From: Paeniglutamicibacter antarcticus
Lineage (GTDB): Bacteria; Actinomycetota; Actinomycetes; Actinomycetales; Micrococcaceae
Reading direction: 5' to 3'
Assembly (NCBI RefSeq): GCF_900010755.1
Contig: NZ_CZJT01000056.1
Coordinates: 62,001-126,000 of the forward strand
Length of the DNA: 64,000 bases
This document shows, one piece after another, positions 14,873 to 23,854 of the stretch (the first letter of the stretch is position 1; each line of letters begins with the position of its first letter). The notes beneath the pieces are model-generated. The model was not told the origin of the DNA. It saw nothing but the letters and a program-made list of their open reading frames with translations, and made no database searches. The translations under genes were made by a program, and so were the position numbers.

Positions 14873-16258
14873 ATGTTCGAAGAATTCATAAATCTTGATT
14901 CGAACCCCGAAACTCCCGACGATGAGAGCCTCGAGGCACTCCCGGACGCTACCCGCGAACCAGGCAGCGAGCTTGCGCAAGCGCCGGATGAGGATCTGGC
15001 GAACCTAATCAGCGTGTGTGCCGCCATCCTTGATGTGGACCTGAACCGCAGCGCCCATGGCCTGCTGGGCGTCATCAGCACCCTCGAGAAGCTCAAGTCG
15101 GCCATTGCCGCCGTACAAGCCATGGCCGCCACCCTGCTCGAAGGCCAAGTCATCGCGCAACACCGCGAGCAAAAGACCTACCGTACGAACCCCTCCTACG
15201 GAACAGGTGCCCAACTGGCCCTAGCTCGACGCGAATCGCAAGACTTCGGACCACGCTTCCTCACCTACGCAAAAACCCTGATCCTGGATCTTCCACATAC
15301 TCTCGGAGCCCTCTCGCGCGGTGAAATATCCGAACAACACGCGATGATCATCGCTAGGGAAACCCAGCATCTGAGTATTGAAGAGCGCCAAAGTGTTGAT
15401 GAAGACCTCATGAATAACCCTCGTGGCATCGAGGGTGTAGGAACCAAGGAACTCGGTGACCGCGTCAAGCAACTGGCCTACGTTTTTGGCTCCCACGATG
15501 CGGTAGCTGTCCTGGAAGCAGCCGAAATGCGCCGTTACATCGCCGTTTACCCCTCCGGAGGGGGAACGATGACAGTCCACGGGGTCCTGCCGCTGGACAA
15601 GGGCCTGGCCCTGAAGCAAGGACTCGATGAAGCTGCCCAAGCATTGAAGAGTACCGGGGATGAACGGACCCTGGACCAGATCAGGTGTGATGTCACGGTG
15701 GAGCGGATCACCGGGAACAACGGCGAAACGGGAACCAAGATTTTGGTCAACCTAGTGATGACCGATAGGACCCTGTTCCAAGGTGAGAGTGAACCCGCCT
15801 ACCTGCAGGGATACGGAACCGTACCCGCATACTGGGCCCGTGAACTCATTGCCGGCAGGAACAGCCGTGACCGGTATTTTTCCAAGGCCATGATTTCCCT
15901 GCTGAAGATCTACACCGCACCAGGGACCGGGCAGCTTGTCGCCATGGATTCGCGGCAACGTGAATTCCCGGCCATGCTCAAACACCTCATCAGGATCCGC
16001 GACCAAATCTGCCGCACTCCCTACTGCAATGCCCCTGTCAAACACCTGGACCATGTGCTCCAACACGCACTTGATGGGCCAACCAGCGAAGCCAACGGCG
16101 CGGGAAGATGCGCCAAGTGCAACCAAACCAAGGAAATGGAAGGATGGAGCGAATCCGTGGTCCCAGGTCCCCGACACACCTTGGAAATCCAGACACCCTA
16201 CGGATACACCTACCGATCCACCGCACCACCACTGCCCGGAACATCCTCCCGCGAATAA
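14873..16258 (+). CDS. DUF222 domain / HNH endonuclease-like protein (13E12 repeat family)
   Basis: A 461-residue protein. Residues ~50-330 match the helical DUF222 domain; the C-terminus is an HNH module with CRTPYCNAPVKHLDHVLQHALDG, an Asn (EANG), and CAKCNQTKEMEGW. Zinc-binding CxxxxC and CxxC pairs and the His-Asn-His residues are present, though the last position is unusual (CNQTKE where CNYxKE is common). These genes occur in many copies in Micrococcaceae and mycobacteria; a role in a mobile element or DNA processing is assumed, not shown. It has a good promoter of its own and is bordered by inverted repeats. Base composition is somewhat more AT-rich than its neighbours. Confidence 0.9.
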   Translation: MFEEFINLDSNPETPDDESLEALPDATREPGSELAQAPDEDLANLISVCAAILDVDLNRSAHGLLGVISTLEKLKSAIAAVQAMAATLLEGQVIAQHREQKTYRTNPSYGTGAQLALARRESQDFGPRFLTYAKTLILDLPHTLGALSRGEISEQHAMIIARETQHLSIEERQSVDEDLMNNPRGIEGVGTKELGDRVKQLAYVFGSHDAVAVLEAAEMRRYIAVYPSGGGTMTVHGVLPLDKGLALKQGLDEAAQALKSTGDERTLDQIRCDVTVERITGNNGETGTKILVNLVMTDRTLFQGESEPAYLQGYGTVPAYWARELIAGRNSRDRYFSKAMISLLKIYTAPGTGQLVAMDSRQREFPAMLKHLIRIRDQICRTPYCNAPVKHLDHVLQHALDGPTSEANGAGRCAKCNQTKEMEGWSESVVPGPRHTLEIQTPYGYTYRSTAPPLPGTSSRE

Positions 16259-16656
16259 CAGTGCACACGCACCAAACACCTTCTTTGACCAGTTTCGGGC
16301 CTACTTTCCGCGGTGCAAAAGGGACCCAGGGAAAGACTTTGACATACAAGATCGTAGAACAAGATGTCACTGCATGCTGCGGTGAATATTCATCGCAGCA
16401 TGCAGTGGCATCTGTCTGTTAAGCACGAAATCGATCGCGTAATTCGCAGTCAGCCGACTACGCGGCATTCCCTAGGAACGCGGTCACTGAACCACAACCG
16501 GCAGATTCGGGGGTTCGCCGCACCATGTCGATTTTCGGTTTCCCAAGGTCTCCCTTTTGCCGGGGTGGATGTTGTCTACTTGAATCGGGTTCGCCGGTCG
16601 CATCAACGGACCAGACGGCGTCTCCCGGAAACTGAAATTGTTCAAAGGATCCCCGG
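16259..16656. other. Intergenic region between HNH gene and aldo/keto reductase
   Basis: 398 bases without a supported gene. The main feature is the 19-bp inverted repeat at 16363-16412, annotated separately. A perfect TTGACA occurs at 16339-16344, but no good -10 lies 16-18 bases downstream. The last ~100 bases must hold the promoter of the aldo/keto reductase, and I could not fix its boxes. Confidence 0.5.
16363..16412. repeat. 19-bp inverted repeat
   Basis: Arms GATGTCACTGCATGCTGCG (16363-16381) and CGCAGCATGCAGTGGCATC (16394-16412) are complementary but for one position, around a 12-nt AT-rich loop. No T-run follows on either strand. It could be a terminator-like hairpin for the HNH gene, a protein-binding palindrome or a mobile-element remnant. 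Confidence 0.8.
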
Positions 16657-17502
16657 ATGCAGAACGTGAAACTTAACAACGACGTTGACATGCCAATTCT
16701 TGGCTTCGGTGTCTACCAAATTGCACCGGAAGAAACCGAAAGGGTTGTTGCCCAAGCCTTGGAGGCGGGCTACCGATCACTTGACACCGCAGCCGCCTAC
16801 GGGAACGAAGCGGCGGTGGGGCGGGCAATAGCCATCAGCGGCATCCCCCGTGAAGAACTATTTATCACCACCAAGCTGTGGGTGCAGGACGATGGAAAGA
16901 CCCAGACTCCATCCGCGTTTGCACGCTCGATGCAGAACTTGGGACTCGAATATCTGGACCTCTACCTGATCCACCAGCCCTTCGGCGATTACTACGGCGA
17001 ATGGCGGGCCATGCAGGAGCTGTACCGGGAAAGCCACGTCAGGGCCATCGGTGTCTGCAACTTTGCCGCGGACCGCTTGGTGGATCTGGTCATTCACAAC
17101 GAAATAGTGCCAACAGTGAATCAAATTGAAACTCATCCCTTTAAGCAGAACGTCCAGTACCAGCAGTTGCTGCGAGAGGAAGGCGTGCAGCTTGAATCTT
17201 GGGGTCCTTTCGCCGAAGGCCGGAACAACCTGTTCACCGAGGCAACACTGTCCAACATTGGTGAGCACCATGGAAAGAGTGTCGCCCAGGTTGTTCTGCG
17301 CTGGATGATCCAACGAGGAATCGTCGCGATCCCCAAAATAGTGCGTCCGGAGCGTATGGCGCAAAACATCGATGTCTTTGATTTCCGGCTCAGTGAGGAG
17401 GAAATGGTGCGCGTTGCAAGTTTGGAGACCGGTGAATCACAGTTCTTCGATCACCGGGATCCACAGATGGTGCGTCGACTCGGCGGCCACCGGCTGGACT
17501 GA
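16657..17502 (+). CDS. Aldo/keto reductase
   Basis: A 281-residue NADPH-dependent (beta/alpha)8 oxidoreductase. The full catalytic tetrad is visible: Asp in [11 protein letters not shown], Tyr in AAYG, Lys in TTKLW and His in LIHQP. The NADP phosphate site [13 protein letters not shown] is near the C-terminus. Length and motifs fit the AKR5 group (2,5-diketo-D-gluconate reductase-like), which also reduces methylglyoxal and other small aldehydes; the true substrate is open. Monocistronic, converging on asd. Confidence 0.93.
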   Translation: MQNVKLNNDVDMPILGFGVYQIAPEETERVVAQALEAGYRSLDTAAAYGNEAAVGRAIAISGIPREELFITTKLWVQDDGKTQTPSAFARSMQNLGLEYLDLYLIHQPFGDYYGEWRAMQELYRESHVRAIGVCNFAADRLVDLVIHNEIVPTVNQIETHPFKQNVQYQQLLREEGVQLESWGPFAEGRNNLFTEATLSNIGEHHGKSVAQVVLRWMIQRGIVAIPKIVRPERMAQNIDVFDFRLSEEEMVRVASLETGESQFFDHRDPQMVRRLGGHRLD

Positions 17503-17525
17503 ATCCACGGTGAACCAAAGCACAA

Positions 17526-17582
17526 AGAAAAAACCGGGTCCCGGTGGTGTTTCCCGCGAAGGGGAGTACCACCGGGACCCGG
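17526..17582 (-). terminator. Terminator of asd (shared by convergent genes)
   Basis: A near-perfect 15-bp stem (CCGGGTCCCGGTGGT at 17534-17548 against ACCACCGGGACCCGG at 17568-17582). Read on the minus strand it is followed by a T-rich tract (the A-run at 17526-17533), so it ends asd transcripts. From the plus side it can also stop the aldo/keto reductase message. Confidence 0.92.
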
Positions 17583-17615
17583 CGTGATTCTTGGTATGCC
17601 GTTCTGGGCCAGAGC

Positions 17616-18734
17616 TTAGAGGCGGCCCTGTGCGATCGCGAGCATACGGCGCAGTGGCTCCGCGGCGCCCCAGAGCAGCTGATCGCCGACGGTGAAGGCC
17701 GAAATGTAGTTCGGGCCCATTTCCATCTTGCGGATGCGTCCCACCGGGATATCCAGGGTGCCGGAGGCGGCAACCGGGGTCAGTGCGTCGACAGTGGCTT
17801 CCTTGGTGTTTGGAACCACCTTGGCCCACTCGTTGTCCTCGGCCAGCAGCTTCTCGATCTCCGCGACCGATAGGTCTTCGGTGAGTTTGAGGGTGAGGGC
17901 CTGGGAATGCGAGCGCATGGCGCCGATGCGTACGCACAGGCCGTCCATGATGATCTTGTTGGCGTCGGTGGTGCCCAGGATCTTGTTGGTTTCGACCCCG
18001 GCCTTCCATTCTTCCTTGGACTGGCCGTTGCCTAGGTCCGAGTCGATCCACGGGATCAGCGAGCCGGCAAGCGGCACGCCGAACTGGGTGGCATCCAGGC
18101 CGCCACGCTGCGCGGCAAGCACCTTGCGGTCGATTTCAAGGATGGCCGAGGCCGGGTCTTCGAGTTCCGCGGAGACGTGGTTGTTGATGTCGCCGAACTG
18201 GGTCAGCAGCTCGCGCATGTGGCGGGCGCCGCCGCCGGAAGCCGCCTGGTAGGTCATTGCGGTTCCCCACTCGACCAACCCGTTCTTGAACAGTCCGCCC
18301 AAGCCCATGAGCATGCAGGAAACCGTGCAGTTGCCGCCGATGAAGTCCTTGGTGCCGGAGGCCAGCGAGGAATCGATGACGTTGCGGTTGATCGGGTCAA
18401 GCACGATCACCGAGTCGTCGTTCATGCGGAGGGTCGATGCCGCGTCGATCCACAACCCGTCCCAGCCGCGCTTGCGCAGGTCGCCGTGTACGGCCGAGGT
18501 GTAGTCCCCGCCCTGTGCCGTGACGATGATCGGCAGCTTGGCCAGGGTGTCAAGGTCGTAGGCGTCCTGCAGTGCAGGCGCGCCATCGGCGAAGGCAGGT
18601 GCCTTGCCTCCAGCGTTAGAGGTGGAGAAAAATACTGGGTCGAGGTTCGCGAAGTCGCCCTCGTCCTGCATGCGCTGCATCAGGACGGAGCCGACCATGC
18701 CGCGGTAACCGACAAAACCAACGGAAGAAGTCAT
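17616..18734 (-). CDS. asd: Aspartate-semialdehyde dehydrogenase, long (E. coli-like) type
   Basis: Asd converts aspartyl phosphate to aspartate semialdehyde with NADPH, the branch point to lysine/diaminopimelate, threonine and methionine. The 372-residue product has [14 protein letters not shown] (NADP loop), catalytic Cys136 in GGNCTVS, and the conserved block from [19 protein letters not shown] to [11 protein letters not shown]. It also has HSQAL and the end [16 protein letters not shown]. The whole protein reads like the E. coli enzyme rather than the shorter Asd known from corynebacteria and mycobacteria. TAAGCT sits six bases before the ATG with no Shine-Dalgarno, suggesting a leaderless message. 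Confidence 0.96.
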   Translation of the reverse strand: MTSSVGFVGYRGMVGSVLMQRMQDEGDFANLDPVFFSTSNAGGKAPAFADGAPALQDAYDLDTLAKLPIIVTAQGGDYTSAVHGDLRKRGWDGLWIDAASTLRMNDDSVIVLDPINRNVIDSSLASGTKDFIGGNCTVSCMLMGLGGLFKNGLVEWGTAMTYQAASGGGARHMRELLTQFGDINNHVSAELEDPASAILEIDRKVLAAQRGGLDATQFGVPLAGSLIPWIDSDLGNGQSKEEWKAGVETNKILGTTDANKIIMDGLCVRIGAMRSHSQALTLKLTEDLSVAEIEKLLAEDNEWAKVVPNTKEATVDALTPVAASGTLDIPVGRIRKMEMGPNYISAFTVGDQLLWGAAEPLRRMLAIAQGRL

Positions 18735-18797
18735 GAACCCAGCTTAACCGGTGGGGTGCTGCTTCACGGATTTCGTTACGAACTGCGCAGGGTCGGC

Positions 18798-19256
18798 CTA
18801 TGGCAAATGCAGTTCGGCTGCCAACGATGGTTTGGGCAACCCGCGGGCCTTGCGCAATTTTCGGGCCCGGTGTTCGGCCAGACCCAAGTGCATCAAGTAC
18901 CAGGCAGTGGAGGCGAACATCGCGGCAACAAAGAACAGGCCACCCCGTTCCCCGGGCGTGGGTCCCTGCTCCAAAATGGTGAAGACAGCCATGGCCAGGG
19001 CCGCCAGCCAACACAAACCACCCCCGACGAGCATTCCCGTCCCGGTGGTGATCTTGGCTCCCGACCCGCCCGTGATGAAGCCGATTTCTTCCTTCTTGTA
19101 GCTGAACAGTTCACCGTCAACGGTGCGCAGCAGACACCGCATTTCGCCCCGTGTGATGGCCTCCTCATGGGCAAGGATGACCGCCATATCACGCTTGTCA
19201 CGTTCGGGGTCGTAGTGCCTGAAGATGCCCTTCGGCGCCCGGGGCGCTTCGGTCAC
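18798..19256 (-). CDS. Two-span membrane protein of unknown function
   Basis: A 152-residue protein with a hydrophilic N-terminal part (PKGIFRHYDPERDKRDM), two hydrophobic segments near residues 75-95 and 105-123, and a basic C-terminus. I start it at GTG 19256 because that codon overlaps the TGA of the preceding small membrane gene (GTGA), a typical coupling. A longer frame reaches 19313 but would overlap that gene by 61 bases. The gene is last in thyA-folA-small membrane protein-this. Not recognised as a named family. Confidence 0.72.
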   Translation of the reverse strand: MTEAPRAPKGIFRHYDPERDKRDMAVILAHEEAITRGEMRCLLRTVDGELFSYKKEEIGFITGGSGAKITTGTGMLVGGGLCWLAALAMAVFTILEQGPTPGERGGLFFVAAMFASTAWYLMHLGLAEHRARKLRKARGLPKPSLAAELHLP

Positions 19257-19513
19257 TTCTTGGGGCCGGTCTCGCCTTCGGCCAGCAACTTCTTGCGGGC
19301 TCCGACGGCCCACAGTGAGCTGAACGCGAAGACCTGGGTCAGCGTCAACAACAGGATCAGGCCCATGATTTTTGACCCGGTGAGGATCAAGAACAGGCCA
19401 AGCCCGGCGAAGATCAGTGCAAAGAGCGGGAAGAGCATGTACCCGAGTACAAAGAGTGCCTCGGGGTTGGTCTTCAGCGCCTTCAGGCTCTCTTTCACGC
19501 GGTGCGCTCCCAT
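19253..19513 (-). CDS. Small two-span membrane protein
   Basis: An 86-residue protein with two hydrophobic segments (about residues 18-42 and 47-67) and charged ends (KALKTNPEAL, KKLLAEGETGPKK). It starts inside the last codons of folA, overlapping it by 19 bases, and is coupled to the next gene through GTGA. It is conserved-looking, but I cannot give it a function. The link to folate genes may be positional only. Confidence 0.78.
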   Translation of the reverse strand: MGAHRVKESLKALKTNPEALFVLGYMLFPLFALIFAGLGLFLILTGSKIMGLILLLTLTQVFAFSSLWAVGARKKLLAEGETGPKK

Positions 19514-20067
19514 GCTTCGATGCGGTACTTGGTGCCGTTGGAGGAGGTCAACCAGCCCGAGTCGGGTTCGCTCATCGACTTGGACCAGGACGGGTCAAGT
19601 GCCGGGGCGGAGGTGTCGCCGGCTGGGGCCGAATTGATCACCGTGATGATGGCCAGGTTGGCCTGGGACGCCAGGGCTGCGTAGATTTCGCCGCCACCAA
19701 TGACCCAGATTTCCGAGGATCCTTCGGAGGCGCGTGCCGTCTTGAGCGCCTCGGCGGGCGAAGCAACCGGGGTTGCGCCGGCCTTGGTGAGAGCCGCGTG
19801 CGATGCTGCATCGCGGGTGATGACGATGTTCGTGCGACCGGGCAGGGGGCGGAACTTCTCCGGGAAGGATTCCCAGGTCTTGCGGCCCATGATGACCGGG
19901 TGGCCCATGGTGGTGCGTTTGAAGTGCGCCATGTCCTCGGGCAGGCTCCACGGCATCGAACCGTCCTTGCCGATGACACGGTCCGCGGCCTCGGCCCAGA
20001 TCATGCCCAGGCGTTCGGGCGTTGCGGTTTCTGCGCGGTGTCCGGCGTTTGAAGTGCTGTTGCTCAT
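19495..20067 (-). CDS. folA: Dihydrofolate reductase
   Basis: Reduces dihydrofolate to tetrahydrofolate with NADPH, regenerating the cofactor used up by ThyA next door. The 190-residue product has [20 protein letters not shown] (substrate loop), [12 protein letters not shown] with the active-site acidic residue, [23 protein letters not shown], and the NADPH-binding [11 protein letters not shown]. It carries an N-terminal extension of about 18 residues compared with typical DHFRs. The true start could be internal; none of the alternatives has a better ribosome site. Its start overlaps the end of thyA by four bases (ATGA). Confidence 0.96.
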   Translation of the reverse strand: MSNSTSNAGHRAETATPERLGMIWAEAADRVIGKDGSMPWSLPEDMAHFKRTTMGHPVIMGRKTWESFPEKFRPLPGRTNIVITRDAASHAALTKAGATPVASPAEALKTARASEGSSEIWVIGGGEIYAALASQANLAIITVINSAPAGDTSAPALDPSWSKSMSEPDSGWLTSSNGTKYRIEAWERTA

Positions 20068-20867
20068 ACGGCGATGGGGGCCTTAATCGTCGGGTGGTGT
20101 TGGTAGTCCTCGATCACGAAGTCCTCGATGGTGTAGTCGAAGATTGAATCGGGGGTGCGCGTGATGCGCAGCTGGGGGTACGGGTACGGCTCGCGGGTGA
20201 GCTGTTCGGCGACCTGTTCCAGGTGGTTGGCGTAGATGTGGGTGTCGCCGCCGGTCCAGATGAATTCTCCGGGTTCCAGGCCGAGCTGGTCCGCCATCAT
20301 GCGGGTCAACAAGGCGTAGGAGGCGATGTTGAACGGCACACCCAGGAACATATCGGCGCTGCGCTGGTACAACTGGCAGGAAAGCTTGCCGTCGGCAACG
20401 TAGAACTGGAAGAAGGCGTGGCAGGGCGCCAACGCCATGTTTTCGATTTCCGCGACGTTCCAGGCCGAGACTATATGCCGGCGCGAGTCGGGGTTCTCGC
20501 GCAGCGACTCCATGACCTGGGAGATCTGGTCGATGTGCCTGCCGTCGGCGGTCGGCCAGGAGCGCCACTGCACCCCGTAGACCGGGCCGAGCTCACCGTC
20601 GGCGTCTGCCCATTCGTCCCAAATCTTCACACCGTTCTCGCGAAGGTACGAAGTGTTCGAATCCCCGCGCAGGAACCACAGGAGCTCCACCGCGACGGAC
20701 TTGAAATGAACCCGTTTGGTGGTGATCAGCGGGAAGGAATCGGCGAGGTCAAAGCGCATTTGGCGGCCGAAAACGCTGAAGGTGCCGGTGCCGGTCCTGT
20801 CGCCTTTGGCGGTGCCGTTGGCCAGGACTTCACGCAGCAAGTCTTCGTATGGGGTTTGAATCGTCAC
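20064..20867 (-). CDS. thyA: Thymidylate synthase
   Basis: Methylates dUMP to dTMP using methylene-tetrahydrofolate, producing dihydrofolate for FolA. At 267 residues it has the standard ThyA length. Catalytic Cys149 lies in [12 protein letters not shown]; the dUMP-binding [20 protein letters not shown] and HIYANHLEQ are intact. Start GTG at 20867; TAGACT (20874-20879) sits exactly six bases before it with no Shine-Dalgarno, so the message is probably leaderless. It heads the unit thyA-folA-two membrane proteins. Confidence 0.97.
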   Translation of the reverse strand: MTIQTPYEDLLREVLANGTAKGDRTGTGTFSVFGRQMRFDLADSFPLITTKRVHFKSVAVELLWFLRGDSNTSYLRENGVKIWDEWADADGELGPVYGVQWRSWPTADGRHIDQISQVMESLRENPDSRRHIVSAWNVAEIENMALAPCHAFFQFYVADGKLSCQLYQRSADMFLGVPFNIASYALLTRMMADQLGLEPGEFIWTGGDTHIYANHLEQVAEQLTREPYPYPQLRITRTPDSIFDYTIEDFVIEDYQHHPTIKAPIAV

Positions 20868-20905
20868 CCATCAAGTCTAGCGGGGCGCGGCGCAGTGCTG
20901 GTGGA

Positions 20906-21599
20906 TCACTGCGTCACAAGCATCATCACCAGTGGAAAGGCGGTCACAAACACGAAGAAGAGAAGTGACACCAGCTTGCCTAGGGGATTGTCAATGTTGA
21001 GAGTGGTTCCGTGCCCGGTGCCCACTCGTTTCGGCACAAAATCCGCTGGGTTAGCAAGATCGTTGCACAGGAAACCGGCAACCCAGCGCGAGGATTCCTG
21101 TTCCTCGGGACGATCGGGTGTGATTCCCAGCTCGTGTGCACGCCGGGCGCGCCAAAGTTCCCCCATCCAATAGGCCGCCAGAAGCGCCGAGAGCAGGAGC
21201 GTCAAACCCATCAGGTGGGGCCAGGAAGAGAAACGGGCGCCGGGCTGCCAGCCTGCCTGCATGCCGTAAGAGGCGACGACCGCCATGTCCAGGGCGGTCG
21301 TCGCCCAACATCAGAGAGGTGGAGCGGGCCATGGAGATGCGCTGGAGATTTTGAAGACCTATTCCCCGGGCTTTGGCTCCATAGTCCGTCCGATGAACCA
21401 GGACAGCAATGCCAGGAAGCCTACGGTGCCGGTGCCAATGAACAGTTGCATGAACACGATGCCCGCCGACTTGGGCGCGAACGCATCGGGTTCACGGCTG
21501 ACGCCCCAAAGGGTTGCGATGGTTTCGGGCATCGAGTCGTAGTGGTTGGCGCCCGCGCAGCCGGGGCATGGTGTTGGCTGTTGGATCACTCAAACTCAT
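20906..21599 (-). pseudogene. Decayed DUF1648/DUF5808 membrane protein gene
   Basis: Pieces of one membrane-protein family are spread over three minus-strand frames. Frame A (GTG 21589 to stop 21359) carries a DUF1648-like core, YDSMPETIATLWGVSREPDAF followed by a membrane segment. A second frame just downstream reads LQRISMARSTSLMLG. A third, running to 20906, reads ATTALDMAVVAS, two membrane spans, and a DUF5808-like end (NPADFVPKRVGTG...NIDNPLG). Joining them needs two frame changes, near 21359 and near 21310, and the first membrane span also seems missing. The order matches intact DUF1648-DUF5808 proteins often found beside GntR regulators. Assembly error is the alternative. It is last in the operon. 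Confidence 0.65.
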
Positions 21600-21626
21600 G
21601 GAATCAAGTCCAGTCAGAGGGTGGGT

Positions 21627-23417
21627 TCAGACGCGGGTCGAGACACCGGGGCGGGGTTTGGCTGTGCGTCGACCCATTGCCGTGGAGGCGGGCAGACAGT
21701 AAAACGCGATGCTGGCCAGGATGCAGGTGACCTGGAATCCGGTGGCTCCGCTCCCATCCGGGTACTCGGTGTTGCCAAGGATGCTTGTTGCCATGAGCGC
21801 CACCGCGCCGAGTGTGCGGGCCCCACGGTGGGCAAGAAGCACCCGCAAGTCAAGGTCTTCTTGTTCGCTGGCGCCCTCGAGCGCCGGGCGATGCGCGGAA
21901 AAGCGGTAGAGCAGGACTGCCAAGGCCGCGGTGACCGCCACGACGCAGGCGGTCCAGAAGACAATGATCCCCGTTCCCGGCAGGGCGCCGAGCATGAATG
22001 TGGTGGCAGTTGCCATGAAGATTGCAAGCGGGAAGAAGCCCAGCACAATGAACCATAATGGCAACAATTCCGTGCGGGGTTCACTCAGTGCTTCCGTGCC
22101 GGCAAGCCGGCGTTTGAGGATGAATGCCGCAGCCAGCTGGAGAAGCAGGTAGAGAGCCGCGAAAGAGCCGAGCCCCACCGATTGAACGGCAACGGTTTCC
22201 AGAAGCAGCTCGGTGCCGCTTGACTGGGACTGGTCCGCTGATGGGATCGCCCCTGCAATGAAGACAACTGCCCCGATTCCCATCACACCCACGCATTGGG
22301 CCAGGAACAGGAAATCCCGGGCCCGGGTGGCAGTTGTTGAAATGCGCTCTGTTGAAATGCTGTCGGGGAAGCCAATGTGGTGTGAGCCCACATCGGTGAG
22401 CGTCGGGGGTTTCCAGGCAACCAGCATGATCACGACGACCAGCATCCACACGGTGCCGCCGCCCGTGAGTAGGTTGGCCAGGGATTCGGCCTCCCGGTCG
22501 ATCGGAACGCTGTTCTCCGCCACGGACTGCGCCCACATGCTTCGCGCACGGATTCCTTCGGCTACGTAGCTCAGGGAAGCCATGCCGAAGCCGGAGGCCA
22601 CAAGGATGCCGGTGCGTAGCAGTCTGTTAATCCAGATGACCCGCAAAACATCGTTGTCCTGAGGGTCAAGCGACTGCAGGGGTGGGCGGCGGACCATGAC
22701 AACCGTGGTGCCCAGTGTGCTGAGCAGTACGAGTGCCAGACCGCCTGCCAGGTAGGGGGCTACCTCCGGGCCGGGTTTGGTTCCGGTGATGTCTACGGGC
22801 CGAGAGTCGCTCTCCTGCGGGTCAACCCAGTTTTTGGCGGCCTCGAGTTCTTCGGTTGACATCATTTCTCCCCACTCGTCGAGCGGGTTGCCGTATTCGT
22901 CCTGGGAACCGTCCCAAGGTTGGGTGAATCCGTAGTCGATGCCGCTGCTGGCCGTGGTGCGTGCTTCGGCTCCGGGGTCGTTCCAGGCGAAGGCAACCAA
23001 GACGGCGCTGATGGCGGCGCTGGCCACCAATACGCCGGCAAGTGCCTTGGGAATCACTGCCTTGACGCTGCGCACCTCAAGGGAGGCCGAGCGGACCGGT
23101 CGCAGGTGCCGGGGCCAGGTGAATTGCCCCAGGATGTAGACGACGCCCAGCCAGAGCCCGGGTGCCGCAGCATGCATGAGCAGGGCCGGGATACTGGATT
23201 CGGAGGGGTTCTGCGGGTCAGGGTGGGCCCACAGGTTCATCAGTCCCGAGGTGCCGCTGGCGAAGAATGCGATCACTGCCGTCCAGAAGGCGTGTTGTGA
23301 GATGGGTTTGACGGCCTCTGAGGGGCTTGGTGTTGCCACAACAAAGCGCAGGATCAGGTAGATCAGTGCCGCCGATAGTGCCAAACCGAAACCGGCTGCT
23401 GCAACTGCGCCGCTCAT
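21627..23417 (-). CDS. Large polytopic membrane protein, paralogue 2 of the GntR operon
   Basis: A 596-residue protein with about 13 hydrophobic segments. It shares long stretches with the gene at 23851: FWTAVIAFFA-G, APGLWLG, WPRHL-PVRSASLEVRSVK, FAWNDPGA, LDPQDNDVLR-IW-NRLLRT, RPALEGAS, LLAHRGARTLG and LPAST. After the fourth span an extracytoplasmic acidic loop contains DEYGNPLDEWG. No known transporter, protease or ATPase motif is visible. Its ATG overlaps the GntR stop (ATGA). It belongs to a coupled operon of membrane protein, regulator, membrane protein and DUF1648-like remnant. I do not recognise the family; a stress-responsive membrane complex is only a guess. Confidence 0.82.
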   Translation of the reverse strand: MSGAVAAAGFGLALSAALIYLILRFVVATPSPSEAVKPISQHAFWTAVIAFFASGTSGLMNLWAHPDPQNPSESSIPALLMHAAAPGLWLGVVYILGQFTWPRHLRPVRSASLEVRSVKAVIPKALAGVLVASAAISAVLVAFAWNDPGAEARTTASSGIDYGFTQPWDGSQDEYGNPLDEWGEMMSTEELEAAKNWVDPQESDSRPVDITGTKPGPEVAPYLAGGLALVLLSTLGTTVVMVRRPPLQSLDPQDNDVLRVIWINRLLRTGILVASGFGMASLSYVAEGIRARSMWAQSVAENSVPIDREAESLANLLTGGGTVWMLVVVIMLVAWKPPTLTDVGSHHIGFPDSISTERISTTATRARDFLFLAQCVGVMGIGAVVFIAGAIPSADQSQSSGTELLLETVAVQSVGLGSFAALYLLLQLAAAFILKRRLAGTEALSEPRTELLPLWFIVLGFFPLAIFMATATTFMLGALPGTGIIVFWTACVVAVTAALAVLLYRFSAHRPALEGASEQEDLDLRVLLAHRGARTLGAVALMATSILGNTEYPDGSGATGFQVTCILASIAFYCLPASTAMGRRTAKPRPGVSTRV

Positions 23418-23854
23418 GTGGTGCTCCTGGGAAGTGGGTTGTCGTCGTGGGCGGGCTTGCCGGGGAGCTGCGGCGATTCAAGGGTGCGCATGCGCCCGCG
23501 CAGCAGGGAGAGCAGGGTTTCATCTTCAACACCCGATGCCCTTGACTGGTTGATGAGCGCGTCGAGCATTTTCTCCAGCGGTGAGTCCGCGGTTTCGGTG
23601 GCCGACGCCGAGCTGTGGGTGACGATGGTGCCAAGCCGCCGCCGGCTTTCGATCAGCCCGGCGGATTCCAGTTCCTTATAGGCACGCGCCACGGTGCCGG
23701 TGGCCACGCCAAGGTCCCCGGCCAGGGCGCGGACCGTGGGCAGGCGGGAGCCGTTGGCCAGTTGTCCCACGGCAATCAGCGAGGCGACCTGCGCGCGGAT
23801 CTGTTCGTATGGGGGAGTGGCGTCGCGCAGGTCGACGGTGATCAGCGCGCTCAT
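23414..23854 (-). CDS. GntR-family regulator, short YtrA/YhcF type
   Basis: A 146-residue regulator: winged helix-turn-helix (PPYEQIRAQVASLIAVGQL, LPTVRALAGDLGVATGTVARAYKELESAGLIESRRRLGT) with only a short helical C-terminus. That is the YtrA-like architecture rather than the FadR or HutC types with large ligand domains. YtrA-type regulators usually repress their own operon of membrane proteins. Start 23854 is chosen because its ATG overlaps the TGA of the upstream membrane gene (ATGA); a longer frame to 23926 lies wholly inside that gene. The palindrome at 25710-25753 over the operon promoter is the likely operator. Confidence 0.93.
   Translation of the reverse strand: MSALITVDLRDATPPYEQIRAQVASLIAVGQLANGSRLPTVRALAGDLGVATGTVARAYKELESAGLIESRRRLGTIVTHSSASATETADSPLEKMLDALINQSRASGVEDETLLSLLRGRMRTLESPQLPGKPAHDDNPLPRSTT

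Noticed and set aside
14873..16258. Intron or intein homing endonuclease
   Set aside because: The HNH domain is attached to DUF222 in a free-standing gene and interrupts nothing.
18177..19637. 486-codon plus-strand frame over asd and the small membrane genes
   Set aside because: Crosses three supported minus-strand genes and their spacers; no domain.
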